Positions 1-12,122 are shown, counted from the stretch's first letter. The stretch: DNA of 64,000 nt from Clavaria fumosa (GCA_951802425.1 OX637802.1:3038001-3102000); one strand, 5' to 3'. The notes: generated from the sequence alone by a model not told the origin. Numbers and translations are program-made.

Positions 1-1336
1 TGTATTAAAGAGGGGTTAGACTTCTCTCTCTATATAGGTTCCCAAGCAGATCAATGGGGATGATTGTGGGATATACACAATTCATTTTGCACGGCTGTGG
101 TTGCAGGAAGCTGACAGATTAATGAATATGCTTTTGGTAATTGGATGATTCTTTCTAAATTATGCTTTCCTTCATGATCCATCAGGCTCTGGTGGACAGG
201 GTATGGAAGCACTCAAGGGTTGCTGGTCTTCGGCAAAAGCTGCATGGAGAAATCCTCAGGAGTGCAGAGAAGGGTTGGTTTGAAAGGCAAATACACTTAT
301 TAGGCACTTCATGATGAGATTGCCTTTTAGATTTACCTCATCCCTGCTGCCTTTGTGTCAATTGCATCTGCATTTACTCAAATATAAAAATCACAAGTGT
401 TCTGGAGTGTTTTTCACTCTGCCCACATGACGAAGTCAAGCATTCTCCCCCTTGCCTGACGCACTCTCAACTACACTGTTACCTTCGGTCTGTGAACCAT
501 TCCCACTCGATGTTCCATTCTTCTTTTCCCTCAAATTTGATCTCGAGGCACGCTGGTTGCCATTTCCGTTACCAGAGGGAGGCACTTTTGTGCAAGCAGG
601 GGCTGGTTTTGGAATGAACGGTGCACCGTGATGATGAGTAGCACAGCCACCACAAACCTCACCTGGGAAACAATGGTAAAAGCACTCGACAGGCACTGCT
701 ACTCACATGGAGAAGGGTACAGAAATCTAAATAGTGGGAACTAGTTAATCATACAGCCAAAAGACAATGATGACTTATGTGGACTTGATGAGGGTAACAG
801 TAAGAACAGATAAACCCAAACCAACAGCGCTGATTGCTGACATAATATTAGCATAAGCTCAAGCATTTCCCCCCCATGCCTGATGTGATCTCTAGTCCAT
901 TGCCACCTTCCATCTGTGAACCATTTCCACTTGTTTTCCAATTATTTTCATACAACAAATTTCCACTGATGATTGATTGGGACTAAGAACCAAACACTTA
1001 CAAGCAACACAGATTGCTGACAAATATGAGCATTGGTAGAGCAAGGTAATTATGCAGGTTGTTCTCTGTGGTCATGTGTGTACTGTATGTGCTGGTCACA
1101 TCTCTGTGACTTGATTCTGCTCTGCAATGAATGCCATATGCTTTTCCTGCTCTGGTTCTTATAACTTACTACAGGATTACATTTCTTACCACATATGCTA
1201 AGTGTGCTCCCATCTACACTACAAATGTCAAAGTGAAGCAAGGCAAAACCTTGTTAATTATAAAAATATTGTGGCTTATCATTCAAGTGGCTTGGTCATG
1301 TGACAGATTTCTTGTCTGCTATCTCTGCTCAAGGCT
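1..1336. other. Intergenic, no recognised gene
   Basis: AT-rich sequence without a coding region I can support. Two minus-strand open frames (436-696 and 741-941) lie in a diverged direct duplication: the stretch near 443-525 resembles the stretch near 865-945, offset about 420 bp. The first frame encodes a short Cys/His-containing peptide (motif CGGCATHHH) with an Asn/Gly/Ser-rich tail. I cannot assign it to a family, and the second copy has lost the frame. It may be left over from the neighbouring KDZ element or from another repeat. Confidence 0.4.
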
Positions 1337-4300
1337 ATGGTGATGTCAAAACAAAAGAACATGCTCAAGAGGTTGAATTTATTTCAGTTTACAACAAGTG
1401 GCTGCGAAAATCATTCTTCACATCCCAAAATGTCCGCAAACCTCTTGCTCAGTCGCATGGCCTTTTGCAACCACAGGTTTTGCAACCAACATCCATGGCC
1501 TCCACTGATTTCCCCCCCCACTCATAAACAGCACACCGAGGCTGAGAAAACCCTCTTAAGTACATCCAGTGTTGCTGGTGATCCTGAATATGTTCCGAAT
1601 ATCGATGCCCCACAAGTGCCAAAGAAGAAAAAACAAGGAAAAGTAGGAAATTTATATGTTGTTCTCCTTAACGAAGTCTGGATGTTAACAATTCTCAGTC
1701 CCAGAATGAATTTCTCGAAGATTGGCTCCCCTTATGAGCAACCTATCTGAGAGAAATCTTGGAACTAGAGTCTCCGCCCCCCTCCAAAGTTTGCCAGATC
1801 TGCAATCAGAATGACTTCAAGTTTCGATGTCGTGATTGCTTTTATCAGCCTGTGACTTGCTCTGCATGCTGTGCCAAATCCCATGCAAATCCCATGCTGA
1901 TGTTCCATTCCATTCTATCAATGTATGGAATGGAAGGTGCTTCTTGCCATCTGATCTCCTGCACATTGGACTTGTCATCCACTTAGGGCACTGAGGTTCT
2001 CCCTGTCCACAGTACATAACAGAGCAACAGGACAACAATCGAGTGGAACGAGATACTGATAGTGAGCCTGACCCTAATCGGACAGATGCACATCAACTGC
2101 AAATTGTTCACTCTAATGGAGTATGCCAAAGGAATATATGTTACTGCAAATGCCCAAATGCTCCTTCCCACCACATACAGCTGCTCCAGCATCACCTCTT
2201 TCCATCCAGCTACAAGAAACCTCAGACAGCTTTCACATTTGATGTCCTCAATCATTTCCATATTGAAGCTATGGAGTGTAAAACTTCAGCAGGCGCATTT
2301 TACTCCAAATTAAAGAGATTTACCTCTAATACATTCCCAAATACTGTGCCAGTTAGCACCCCTTTTATTTGATTTGTTGTCTCTCCCATCTTACAAACTG
2401 TTGGTTGATAATAGGATCGATACTGGGAGCTACTGAGAGTGTCCCACCAATGGCGGGATTTGAAGAACAGGAAGTGGTTTGGTTTCAGACATGACTTAAA
2501 TGCAAAGCCAGGAAATGGTTCATTAGTGCTGTTCTGCTCAGCTTGCCCTCAGCCTGGCATGAATATACCTGATGACTGGAGAAGTCACCCAGATCAGTAA
2601 GTGTCATGTTCACCACATTCATTCAGCTCTTGATGAGAAATGCCAGATGGCTTTTTCGGAGATCCATAGTTGTGGATGGTAACTTCTCCGCAGAACACCT
2701 GAAGATGCCAAGAGCAGAGAAAGATGTTAGGTTGTCAAATGGAGAGGGATTTATGGTAGAGGATGTTACTTATCAACAGCATCTCTCCAAGGGCTTAGAG
2801 ATTCAAGATGTAGGTTCCAATACAGAGAGGTTGACTCAGGCTCACATCCATAACAGAAATCAAAATGCTCCAATCATAGAGCCATAAGCCAGTCAAATGC
2901 TCACTCAGGTCACCTGGAAGCCACTGGTATAGGAGCATGTGCCTGCTCTCGGCATGGGTGCTTTGTGCCACATTCTGTTGTTGACTTTCAGAAGGGTGAG
3001 CGGTAAGTTGCATATATGTGCACACTTTTTCTCAACCTTTTTGCAAACTTTTTTGCTTCTTTCTCAGTCATATCAACATCGGCTATGCAATCTGTCAGGC
3101 AATTAAATACAAGTCAGAAGGGGTGACAGAGATTCTTGTCATTTACAATATTTGTTGCCAGTGGATTTGCAATTTCGAAAGAAGAGTGCAAGGGAGCCAA
3201 TATTTGTCTTTGCCAGATTCAACAACAATCATACCTGCAGTGGGTAAATTTCACTTGGGAGCACATATTCGTTCCTGCTTTCCACTCTTCTCCTTGAACT
3301 TCATTCGTGGTGTGGGACAACAAGATGGAGAGATTTTGGAGATGCTGTGGTCAAACCTAAACAAGGTCTCAAGTAGCATATGGGCCATGAGCAAGGCCCA
3401 TCACCATGAAGTATTGGATGACTATATGCGGGACTCAAACTGGAAGAAGATGGTGGGAGTTGGTGAGCATCTGAGATTTCTCTAGAACTATATTCTTCTC
3501 AATTCCTAAATGCTAAATCTAGTGAAGGCCCTCTCTGTGAAGTTCAAGGTTGCAACAGAAGGTCTTCAACATACCAGAATTGCATTTGATGATCTGAATA
3601 GCAACATCCAACCTGAAATAAGAGAAGAATGGATGAATTCAGAGCAGATTGCTTTGGAATCTCGTGGGGAACACCTGAAGATATATGATATAAATTTGGA
3701 GAAGGGTAGGTTTCCTATGCACCATAATTAGAGACAGAAGGCTAAATTTTCTATGTGAAGCCCCATCTCTTGCAGAAATCCGACTAACCCTCTCAGCTAA
3801 TGAGAGAGCTGCTGGATTACCTTCTGGAGTTATTTCACTTCTGACCCAAGGCATTGACCTGGAATACACTCAGTAAGTGCCATACAAAATGCAACTACCA
3901 GCCATGATGCCAATGAATCCTTAGGCATTCCACCAACAGAGTCAAGAGGAGAAAACTCACAGTTGCCCAGAAACAGAGCTTTATTGATCGACAGAATACA
4001 CTTCAGTCCAAGATCGAAGACTTCAACCAACGAGTTTATGCCATGTTGGGAGATTTCGAGTGGGATGGCCAAAGCCAGGTGGAACCACAAGCAGACGACA
4101 ATCCAGAGGAAGAAATACAGGATGATTTTCAAGATGATGATAGTGCTGACCCAGACATGGATGATGAGGAATGTATGCCAACTAGGATCTGGATTCCTTC
4201 TACTTTTGGCCATGATTTCTGCTTCAAAAATGGGTGGGGGAAGATTGTGGATCAAGAATTACAGCTGCAAATGGCACAAGCAGAGGAGTCACTTGAAGAA

Positions 4301-4963
4301 CTCAGACTGGCAATTGGACATAAGTCATTGCTTTACAAGATATGCATTCGAAAGTCCAAAACTCAAGCCAGCCAGACCAGGAGCCGTGCTCAACTCATTC
4401 AAGTCAATGACAGGATCAAAGAGTGTGCTGGGAGGTATCGGTGTGCTAGGTCTGCCCTACTGAGTCTGAGTGCACCTGCAGATATGCTGGACAAGTTCCA
4501 AGTTCTCCAGGACTTAGACTTAAAAGTTAATACAGATGTGGCAGAGGAAAACTGGATTGGGCAACGAAATGACACATTGCCTTGGTTCTGGAGGATTGGC
4601 ACAGGAGAAAGCACAAGGAACCCTTGGATGAATGAAAGTATGTCTTGCATGCATTGCCCACTTTCCAATATGTGTCTAGGCTGATTTGAATAAGTATTCC
4701 AGGTGAACTGGCTTAGAGCAAAGGCTCAATATGACAGGTGGAATGAAGAGTTGTTGCTGGTGAGACATGAAATGACATGGGCCTTGAAATGGTATGCATA
4801 TCAACAGAGGGAATGGGAGAGGAGGGCAATTTGGGCAGAAATGCAGCACCTGTGTGGTCACAGATGCTATGCTGAAAAGCAGGTTGTGATGTGGAGGCAG
4901 ATGGGTGACACCGCAACCACTGCCTGGGATGGCATGTTGAAACTACCTGGACCCCCAGAGTAA
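1337..4963 (+). pseudogene. KDZ-family transposase with CxC2 cysteine cluster, degenerate
   Basis: This looks like a Kyakuja-Dileera-Zisupton (KDZ) DNA-transposon transposase of the type common in Agaricomycetes. Pieces appear in the expected order on one strand but in several frames. A CxC2-like cluster lies at about 1785-2000 (CQICN, CRDC, CSACC). It is followed by the FHSINVWNG / GLVIHLGH segment, which is reached only through a 1-bp shift after ANP and then hits a TGA at about 1987. A QLL/LFPSS/TAFTF block lies at 2043-2372, then RVSHQWRDLKNRKW at about 2430-2490 and VDGNFSAEHLKMP at about 2660-2710. YNICCQW, GKFHLGAH and GEILEMLWSNLN lie at 3018-3485, and an alpha-helical, Trp-rich C-terminal part at 4043-4963. 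Some frame changes may be introns, but the in-frame stop and the shift within CxC2 suggest an inactive copy. The element ends were not identified. Family assignment is from conserved motifs and is fairly sure. Confidence 0.8.
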
Positions 4964-5089
4964 TTTTGGATTTCACATAATGCATATATATAGCTTTCTT
5001 TGCTGTGAGAAATCTTGATATTCTGCACAGCAACATTTCTAAGCAATGGCATCTCTCTATGGATATCCTTCAATGTGATGCAGTCATTT

Positions 5090-5112
5090 ACGGGATCTCA
5101 GACACAGCCACA
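5090..5112 (+). repeat. 23-bp direct repeat, copy 1 (second copy at 6570-6592)
   Basis: The 23 bases at 5090-5112 recur at 6570-6592 in the same orientation with two transitions. The first copy lies about 125 bp beyond the KDZ transposase coding end, so the repeats could be terminal or subterminal sequence of that transposon family. No target duplication was found to prove it. Confidence 0.4.
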
Positions 5113-6783
5113 GAAGGTCACCATGTCATGATACTTCATTATAAACAGTGCAACAAAGAAAATTGGTTTTTTTCTTGAGAAATTATTATGTCACCATTTG
5201 CATTTGCCATCCTGCCAGCCAAGGAGAAATTTGAGCCATGAACTTGGCCCACTAACTCAATCCTACTCAGTCATCAGATTGGACCATGAAACAATGTGAC
5301 TAGGCCCAAAATAGGGATGTACAGCAACAGGTGCAAGGAGGGCACAATACAATGAATGTGTGAATACTCAGAAAAGGAAATATTTTCACAGAGAGATCAG
5401 AACATGCAGAGGGACAGGTGGGGCAGACGACAAATCTACACATTTAAATATCTCCAGTTGATGCACCATGTATAATGCAGAGATGGTAGGACTAATTCCA
5501 GCAGCACCACTACTCCACAGAGACTCTCCTTTCCCATCTGCAACTGACATCATGAAACACACCTGCAAACACTGGCATTTGTGCATGTCCTATATACTGT
5601 GCCCTACCCTTCAACAAGTCGGTGATCAAATGTATACTGAAAGAAAGCAAGAGGAAAGCATGGAGAGTGTCCCCCCTAGATCAAAGCAAACCAGATGATC
5701 AAGTAGCTGTGAACAAACCTCCAATCCAACAACTTGATGACAGAGACAACAACAATGACATGCATCATCTACCCTGACATTTTCCCATCTGACTCCCATG
5801 CTTCTTCTGATTCCTCTGGGCTTATGATATCCAACATTAGCATTGTGATTCAGTGCCTAAAGTTGGCCATGTACCTCAAATATCCCCATGAATCTCCTGG
5901 AAAGTTGGGCTTCACAGATTGAACGAAAGCCTCATAGTGTTGGTCACTCCAACAATCAGATTCATTGTTGGAAAGTAGGTGGAGTCAAGGAAAAAGCATG
6001 CGTCCTGGATGAAGGAATACCTTAGATTGCAATAGGAGGGAGTAGGTGGGGCACAGACCTTCAGTCTTGCCCCAGAAGTGTGATATATGTGGTTCTGTTG
6101 GGCGGACTAGATTCACACCTACTACCATGACTATATGATGGCCTTTCATGTCTGGATGGCTCATCTGTAAAATTATCATCAACTATAATACTTCCACCAT
6201 TCTTGGAGACTCACTTTACATACATACGCATCTCTTTCCAATCGGACCAATATCTGTGGAAAATCGTTCCCTGTTAAGGTCATCACAGCCCTTCCAAGAC
6301 ATTCAGTTAATAAAGTGATCAAGGACAGCAAAAGCTTACATTGCTCCTCCGACCTGAAATGAAACAACTAGAGAGGCTGGAATACTCACCCTTTCACCAA
6401 CCTGTACAGCAGAGCAAGGAAGAATGAGTGGGGAAGACATGTTTCAATGTCACACTATTTCCTTACAATGTCCTTTCAGTAGGGAATCGTTCACAGTTAC
6501 AATATGTGTGACACTGTCACATTCACTGGCTAAAGAAGGTTATGTTCACACAATGTGACACTGTCACATACGGGATCCCGGACACAGCCACAACAGTTCA
6601 GATGGTGTAATGAAGAATGACAACATTGACTTGATGACAGAGATAACAATGATGATGACACAGGGCCCTAATGACATGACCAATTTCTGCCTCATGGAGG
6701 GGGAAAGCTACCCCAGCTTGGGTACTTTTAACAGCTGCCATGCCCTTACATGAGCCACTGTAACAACACGTCCTACTTCCCAC
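5113..6783. other. Non-coding stretch with two short palindromes
   Basis: I see no convincing gene here; open frames are short and unlike proteins. The clearest structures are two perfect hairpins with the sequence TGTGACACTGTCACA (7-bp arms around one base) at 6507-6521 and 6554-6568. They stand immediately before the second copy of the 23-bp repeat at 6570-6592. Confidence 0.4.
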
Positions 6784-7392
6784 GTGACATATGTGCCTCT
6801 TCTTCTCTTCTCTAGCTCTTGCTACCAGCTCTTCCCTGCTCACAGCTTGATCAACCACATCATGAGGCAAATGACACGCTGGACGACCCCAGAATATACG
6901 AAGATACTCACAGATAGCCTCGTAGACTACACACAGGCACATTCGAAAGAATGCAGCCATATTGTCAAGGAAATCAAAGCAAAAATCAGGGAATTAGCTG
7001 TGCACAACCAAAAGTCTCCTCCAGATGAACTGAACACAGTAAATTAACTGTTCTATCCACCTTTTTCATTGATTTCATTCTCGTCACAGAAAATACGCAA
7101 CTGGCTCCATAACAATCGCAGGGCTGGAGGGAGAGGCTGTTCTGATTCAGAAGATGATGGAAGCAGAAGCCTTCAGTTTAGCAACCAAAAAAGGTGGACC
7201 TTTCAGAGTGTTGTGGAGCAGCATAAAAAGGGCAAGATCAATGCCAGGGCAGAAGAGCTGTCAAATGCCAAAAGAGGATCCATCCAGTTCCTTGGCTCAT
7301 ACCATCGTGCCTGGACAGAGATTTGTAAAGAGTTAACTGAAGGGGAACAGGAGAGATACCTTGCCATTTTCAGTACCCCAGGATCAAGTTGA
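6784..7392 (+). CDS. Hypothetical protein fragment, two exons
   Basis: Two neighbouring open frames (about 6784-7047 and 7069-7392) read as adjoining exons. The first is helical and charged (TRWTTPEYTKILTDSL) and ends near 7041. The second starts around the stretch KIRNWLHNN and continues with SVVEQHKKGKINARAEE. A likely intron contains the stop of the first frame and ends at the CACAG near 7087. The KIRNWLHNN piece resembles the helix of a homeodomain-like or other DNA-binding segment, but I do not recognise a family. The frame ends just before a truncated gypsy element, so the 3' end may have been lost by insertion. The 5' start is uncertain. It could be a host gene fragment or an accessory gene of a transposon. 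Confidence 0.4.
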
Positions 7393-9378
7393 TCGGCCAA
7401 GCCTATAGAGCTATATCTTGGCCAACAATTGGCTGGGCCCATAAGAAGGCCATCAGTCAAGATTGGCTAGGCCTTTTGGATAGGAAGTGGGTATGCTGAA
7501 GGGGGTGACTACTTGACCTACAACAAAGAACTACTTGCCATACTAAAAGCACTACAGGAGTGGAGACATATCCTGCTCTCAGGAAAGCAACCATTTGAGA
7601 TCCTGACTGATCACAGGAACCTTGTATATTTCAGAGACCCACAGAAGTTATCTAGGAGACAGGCCAGGTGGTCGACACAACTACAAGACGACGAGTTCGT
7701 GATTCGACATGTACCTGGAAAAGGAAATCACCCAGCCGACGAACTAAGCCGACCCAAGGACGAAGGAACGAAACCCGTGGTCGAGCCCGCAGTACTGTTA
7801 CCCGAGACATGCTTTGTACGAGCATTGGCCCCAACTGAAGACATCAAAGGAAGAATGTTCAGAGCCCATGATCACCGGACCGCAGGACACCCTGGGATAG
7901 CGAGGACCTTGGATCTGGTTAGGAGGGGCGGAGGACGTTGGCCTACAATGAAGAAAGACATGGAGAGATTTGTGAAAGGATGCCCTGTGTGTCAGAAAGC
8001 AAAACCCAGGAATCGAGGAGTACCAACGGAGCTACACCCCACAACAGTGCCGCCAGGACCCTGGGAACATATCGGATGGGATATAGTAGGACCGCTTCCT
8101 GAGTCAAGTGGAAAGGACGTGATCCTTTGCATCACTGACATGTTCATGAAAGGAATCAAGCTAGAAGCTATCACGACTACGATTACCAGCGAAGGAGTTG
8201 CCAGGATACTTAGAGACAGAGTATACCGAGAGGAAGGACTACCAACCAAGATATACAGCAATCAAGGACCGCAGTTCGCCAGTCGATTTACAAAGGAACT
8301 TTACAGGCTGATTGGGATCGAACCGAACATCAGCACACCGTATCATCCTCAGATGGACGGACAGACGGAACGAGTGAATCGAGAGATAGGGAAGTATCTA
8401 CGGATTTATGCAGAGAAACAATTGGAGTGGTCGGACTGGATAGCGGCCACCGAATTCGCCTATAACAACTCATTGCATAGTTCCACAGGACACTCCCCTT
8501 TCTGGCTGAACAAAGGACATCACCCGAGGGGATATCTGACCGACGAGACTAGCGAATCCCACATACCCGCAGTAATTGACTTCGTGGAGACGATCAGGAC
8601 CAGTTGCGATATAGCCAGACGAAGCATAGAAAGGACGAAGACAGCGATGAAGAGATGATATGATCGCTACAGACCAGAACCAGAAATTTACGAAGAAGGA
8701 ACGAAAGTGCTTGTGAGTAGCCAGCATCTTCCTAGTCTACAAGGAACGGCAAAGCTAGATGCAAAGTGGAGAGGCCCATTCGAGGTTATGGAAAGGATAG
8801 GACAGGCGTCGTACCGACTTGCCATGCCCTCTCACTGGAAAGGACACAGCGTGTTTCATGGAGAGAAACTCAAGAAATATCGTGAGCTGGAATTCCCGGG
8901 ACAACTGGTTAGGAGCGCACCACCTGACCCGATGTTTGTAGATGGAGGACCAGTCTACGGGGTAGAGGAAATACTAGGGAAGCGAAGGAGAGGACACAGA
9001 TGGGAATACCTGGTTCACTGGAAGGGATACCCACCCGAGGAGGATACCTGGGAACCAGAAGCGAACCTGGACACCTGCATCAAGGCCCTACGCGACTTCG
9101 AGGCTCGAGGACGAACCTCCCAGGGAGGTGGGCAGAATGTAACAATTCGGCCACTTAGCCTCGATGAGACCCCCAATGGACACAGATCATGCGTGGCCTC
9201 CATTGGGAGTCTGACCCCTAAACCAACAATACGACATCGGACTTATGCAGATGCTGCGAGCACTACAAAGGATCACTATCAGGACGATGCCGAAGTACAA
9301 GGACTAAGCACCGGGATGGCAGAGATGAGTATCAGTGATGGAGGACCCACGAACAGCCTCACCCATCAGATTGCAGTC

Positions 9379-10103
9379 TGTTACGACCCCATCCACTTGC
9401 ATAAGCACTATCCCCGCCCTGGACTCCGAGCTCCATACCAACTCCGATCCACTCTGCTGTAACTCCGTACGCCCCGCTCCGCATCTTCATCGGACTTTAC
9501 TCTGCCGACCTTCGGACCATTTGGACTTCGTTCTAGAACCTTCTCCCTCCATCCCCTCATTCTATTTACTATTGAGAGGATACCCTTGACCCATGGGAGT
9601 CGCTTTTGTTGTTATTTCTTTGTTCCATGAAAATTGCACAGGCACATGTGGTGAAACTCTCCTAGTAATTTGATATGTACATTGTTTCACATTACTCCTA
9701 TACTCTGTCCTTGCAGTATAAGTTTCCACCTGTATCTCCCTGCTCCTCAGTTCAAATATTAATGTCTCTTGATCCTAAAAACATCTCTGAGCTTTCGTCC
9801 TCATCGTCCTCGACGTTCTCCATGTCATCTGACCAACTCCGACCAACTCCGACGGACTCCGATCAACTTCGGAGTTTTGACTTGTGTTCTGATCCTTCCT
9901 TAGGTATTGTTCTTGTTTGATAAATAGGGACACGTATATACGCGGTGGCACAACACATACATTGAGGCCGCAGTCCCATAAGTCTCTCTTCCTCTTGTTT
10001 ACTTCTCCATTTCTCCGATATCGGACTCCGACCAGACCCCGATAGAATATCTCCACTCCGTTCCGCTAACCCCTTCGCCGCTAACCTTGTTAGGACCTTG
10101 ACA
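9379..10103 (+). mobile_element. Solo LTR (family A) with 5-bp target duplication CAGTC
   Basis: The 725-bp segment starts TGTTACGACC and ends CCTTGACA. It is flanked on both sides by CAGTC (9374-9378 and 10104-10108), the 5-bp duplication expected for a retroviral-type integration. No internal retrotransposon sequence is left, so it is a solo LTR. The same sequence occurs in reverse orientation at 10601-11335 and 38797-39520, which defines a dispersed family. It is inserted in the 3' coding end of the gypsy fragment to its left. It contains a TATATACG-like element near 9934 that could be a core promoter. Confidence 0.85.
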
Positions 10104-10108
10104 CAGTC

Positions 10109-10228
10109 GCACACAGCCCCTCCCATCAGATTGCAGTCGCACACAGCCCCTCCCATCAGACTGCAGTTGCACACAGCCCCTCCCATCAGACCGCAGTCGC
10201 ACACAGCCCCTCCCATCAGACTGCAGCA
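10109..10228 (+). repeat. Four 30-bp tandem repeats, in frame with the chromodomain polyprotein
   Basis: Four almost identical 30-bp units follow directly after the solo LTR's right target duplication. Thirty bases is ten codons, and in the polyprotein frame the unit reads AHSPSHQIAV with I/T variation. A partial unit (THQIAV) stands to the left of the LTR at about 9361-9378, so the solo LTR landed inside the repeat tract. The repeat forms a C-terminal tail after the chromodomain. Confidence 0.8.
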
Positions 10229-10306
10229 TCGGAGGTAGAACTCACTGCCTTCTCGATCACCGGGACAACAAGTAGCCGACCAGGTAAAGTAGTAGCCAGA
10301 AGATAT

Positions 10307-10461
10307 TGTCGGGTATTAGATACCTGGCCCAACACCTATGCACAGTATAAATACTCAACACCCATGTACTAGATCCCCCTTAGCTTTGTTATCAAAAGAG
10401 CTTGTGCCCATAATCTGCCTCTCCATGAATAAGTCCATTCTACCAAGGACTGTTCGTTACA
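10307..10461 (+). mobile_element. Possible short 3' LTR of the truncated gypsy element
   Basis: After the decapeptide-coding repeat, a segment starting TGTCGGGTAT and ending GTTCGTTACA has TG...CA termini and a TATAAATA box at about 10340. Its position directly behind the polyprotein end fits a 3' LTR. No second copy or target duplication is visible to confirm the ends. Confidence 0.3.
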
Positions 10462-10600
10462 CAGACACACTCAGAGTCAGAGTGTTGTCAGCCAGTTCTG
10501 GGATGTCAATGTTGTTGGTGACTGGAGGTGGAAGTCGAGCACCAGATCATGTTGTAGGCATTGTTGAGTTGTATATATGAGGCTTGAAGTTCGAATATAC

Positions 10601-11335
10601 TGTCACAGTCCTATCAAGTTAGTAGCAGAGATGATTAGCAGAGCAGAGTGGAGATAGTTTTATCAGAGTCCAATCAGAGTCCAATATTGGAGAAATGGAG
10701 AAGTAGATAGAGAAAGAGGGGACTTATGGGACTGCAGCCTCAATGTATGTGTTGTGCCACCATGTATATATGTGTCCCTATTTGTCAAACAGAAACAATA
10801 CCCAAGGAGGAAATCAGAACAGAAGTCAAACTCCAAATTTCGTCAGAGTCTGTCAGAATTGCTTGGAGTTGGTCAGATGACATGGAGAACATCAAGGATG
10901 ATGAGGATGAAAGCTCAGAGATGTTTAGGGTCAAGAGACATTAATATTTGAACTGCAGAACAGGGAAATACAGGTGGGATCTTATACTGCAAGGACAAGA
11001 GTATAGGAGTACTTTGAAACATAGTATATATCAAATTACTAGGAGAGTTTCACCGCAAGTACCTGTGCAATTTTCATGGGACAAAGAAACCACAACAAAA
11101 ACGACTCCCATGGGTCAAGGGCATCCTGGCATTGGTAAATAGAATGATAGGATGAAGGGAGAAGGTTCTAGAATGAAGTCTGAAAGGTCCAAAGGATGGC
11201 GGAATGGAGTCTGAGGAAGGTGCAGAGTGGAGGATGCAGAGTTACAGAGGAGCAGATCAGAGATGACTGGAGTTGGTGCAGAGTCCAGAGTCTGGAGTGG
11301 GGATTGTGCTTATGTGATTGGATGGGGTCATAACA
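10601..11335 (-). mobile_element. Family A LTR, reverse orientation, degenerate
   Basis: The 735-bp segment begins TGTCACAGTCC and ends GGTCATAACA. Over its whole length it matches the LTRs at 9379-10103 (opposite orientation) and 38797-39520 (same orientation), with many substitutions. The flanks TATAC and TTAAG do not match, so it is either an old solo LTR with decayed target sites or a remnant of a rearranged element. No polypurine tract adjoins it. Confidence 0.75.
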
Positions 11336-11359
11336 TTAAGCCACAAAATCTTATTGTCT

Positions 11360-11460
11360 AGATGGGGACTGTAGTGTAATGGGTAACACAGCAGTTATGG
11401 GTTGAGTCCAATTCCATGAACACTTGTGTTCAACTCCCACTGAGTGCATAATTTACAGGC
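11360..11460 (+). mobile_element. tRNA-like SINE head (pol III A and B boxes)
   Basis: The stretch has an A box TAGTGTAATGG at 11372-11382 matching the TRGYNNANNGG consensus, and a B box TGTTCAACTCC at 11427-11437 matching 9 of 11 positions of GGTTCGANTCC. The spacing is about 55 bp, as in tRNA genes with a variable arm and in tRNA-derived SINEs. A complete cloverleaf is not evident, so I read it as a SINE-like head and not a functional tRNA. It sits directly behind a degenerate LTR. Confidence 0.5.
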
Positions 11461-12010
11461 TAAAAAAATACTTGGAGATATAGTTAAAATCACTGAAAGT
11501 ATGTAGAAGCCACCTAAAATATCAAGTTAAAATGTGATTGGTAGCAGTGACATTCACCTGGAGAGCAACAGGTGAATTTGGTCATATATGTGCCAAAAAT
11601 AACCCATTTCATTCGCCTGATTATCAACCAATACAGTTTCAAGATATCATCCACAAATTGATTTTGTGCAATTTCTTGAGGTGAAAGGTAGTGAAAAACA
11701 CCTAAGATTATGGCTAAGATGACCCAAAAAACTAACATAAAATTCACCTATTAGACCTGCTTAAAAGGCACTTGTGGTAGAGTGAAATTCACCTATGATA
11801 GATCAGTTTAAAATACATTTGTATTGTAGTATTATTCACCCAGAGAACAGCAGGTGAATTCAGTCATATATGTGGTGAAAATCACCCAAAATCACCCATT
11901 CATCTGATCAATAAAGGCCTGATTATCAACTAGTCCTGGTGATTTTCACTTAGGAAACCACTGCTATTCACCACACTTCAGGGTTATTTTTGTGGTGATT
12001 TTCACCCAGC
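11461..12010. repeat. AT-rich diverged tandem repeat, possible SINE body/tail
   Basis: Sequence around 11540-11640 recurs in diverged form around 11830-11930: shared blocks include CAGGTGAATT, GTCATATATGTG, ACCCATT and GATTATCAAC, offset about 290 bp. Short motifs GTGAATT/AATTCAC and GTGAAAATCACC occur in both orientations. There is no coding potential. It may be the body of the element headed by the tRNA-like segment or a separate repeat. Confidence 0.45.
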
Positions 12011-12122
12011 TTGGGGCCTACAGTGCAATTGGTTCCACTGCATGGGTGGCTGGAAGGGCACTTGCAGCTGCCATTGTGGGGAGTGGAAGAATCAGTTCCA
12101 TGGTGGCACTGGTTGCCTAGGC

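Larger units (their letters stand above)
7513..10230 (+). pseudogene. Truncated Ty3/gypsy chromodomain polyprotein (RNase H-integrase-chromodomain), split by a solo LTR
   Basis: The 3' part of a chromoviral LTR retrotransposon pol gene. Reading starts inside RNase H (NKELLAIL, ILTDHRNLVYF, HVPGKGNHPADELSR). It continues through the zinc-binding integrase N-terminus (HDHR...GHPG, CPVCQKAKP) and the integrase core (GWDIVGPLP; TPYHPQMDGQTERVNREI), and ends with a chromodomain (YLVHWKGYPPEEDTWEP, about 9010-9055). Reverse transcriptase, protease and gag are missing upstream. Damage: an in-frame TGA at 8656-8658 where Arg is expected, and the second catalytic Asp of the integrase triad appears as Asn in YSNQGPQF. 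The frame continues past the chromodomain to 9378, is interrupted by a 725-bp solo LTR (9379-10103), and resumes in the same frame in a 30-bp tandem repeat after 10108. It is inactive. Confidence 0.85.
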
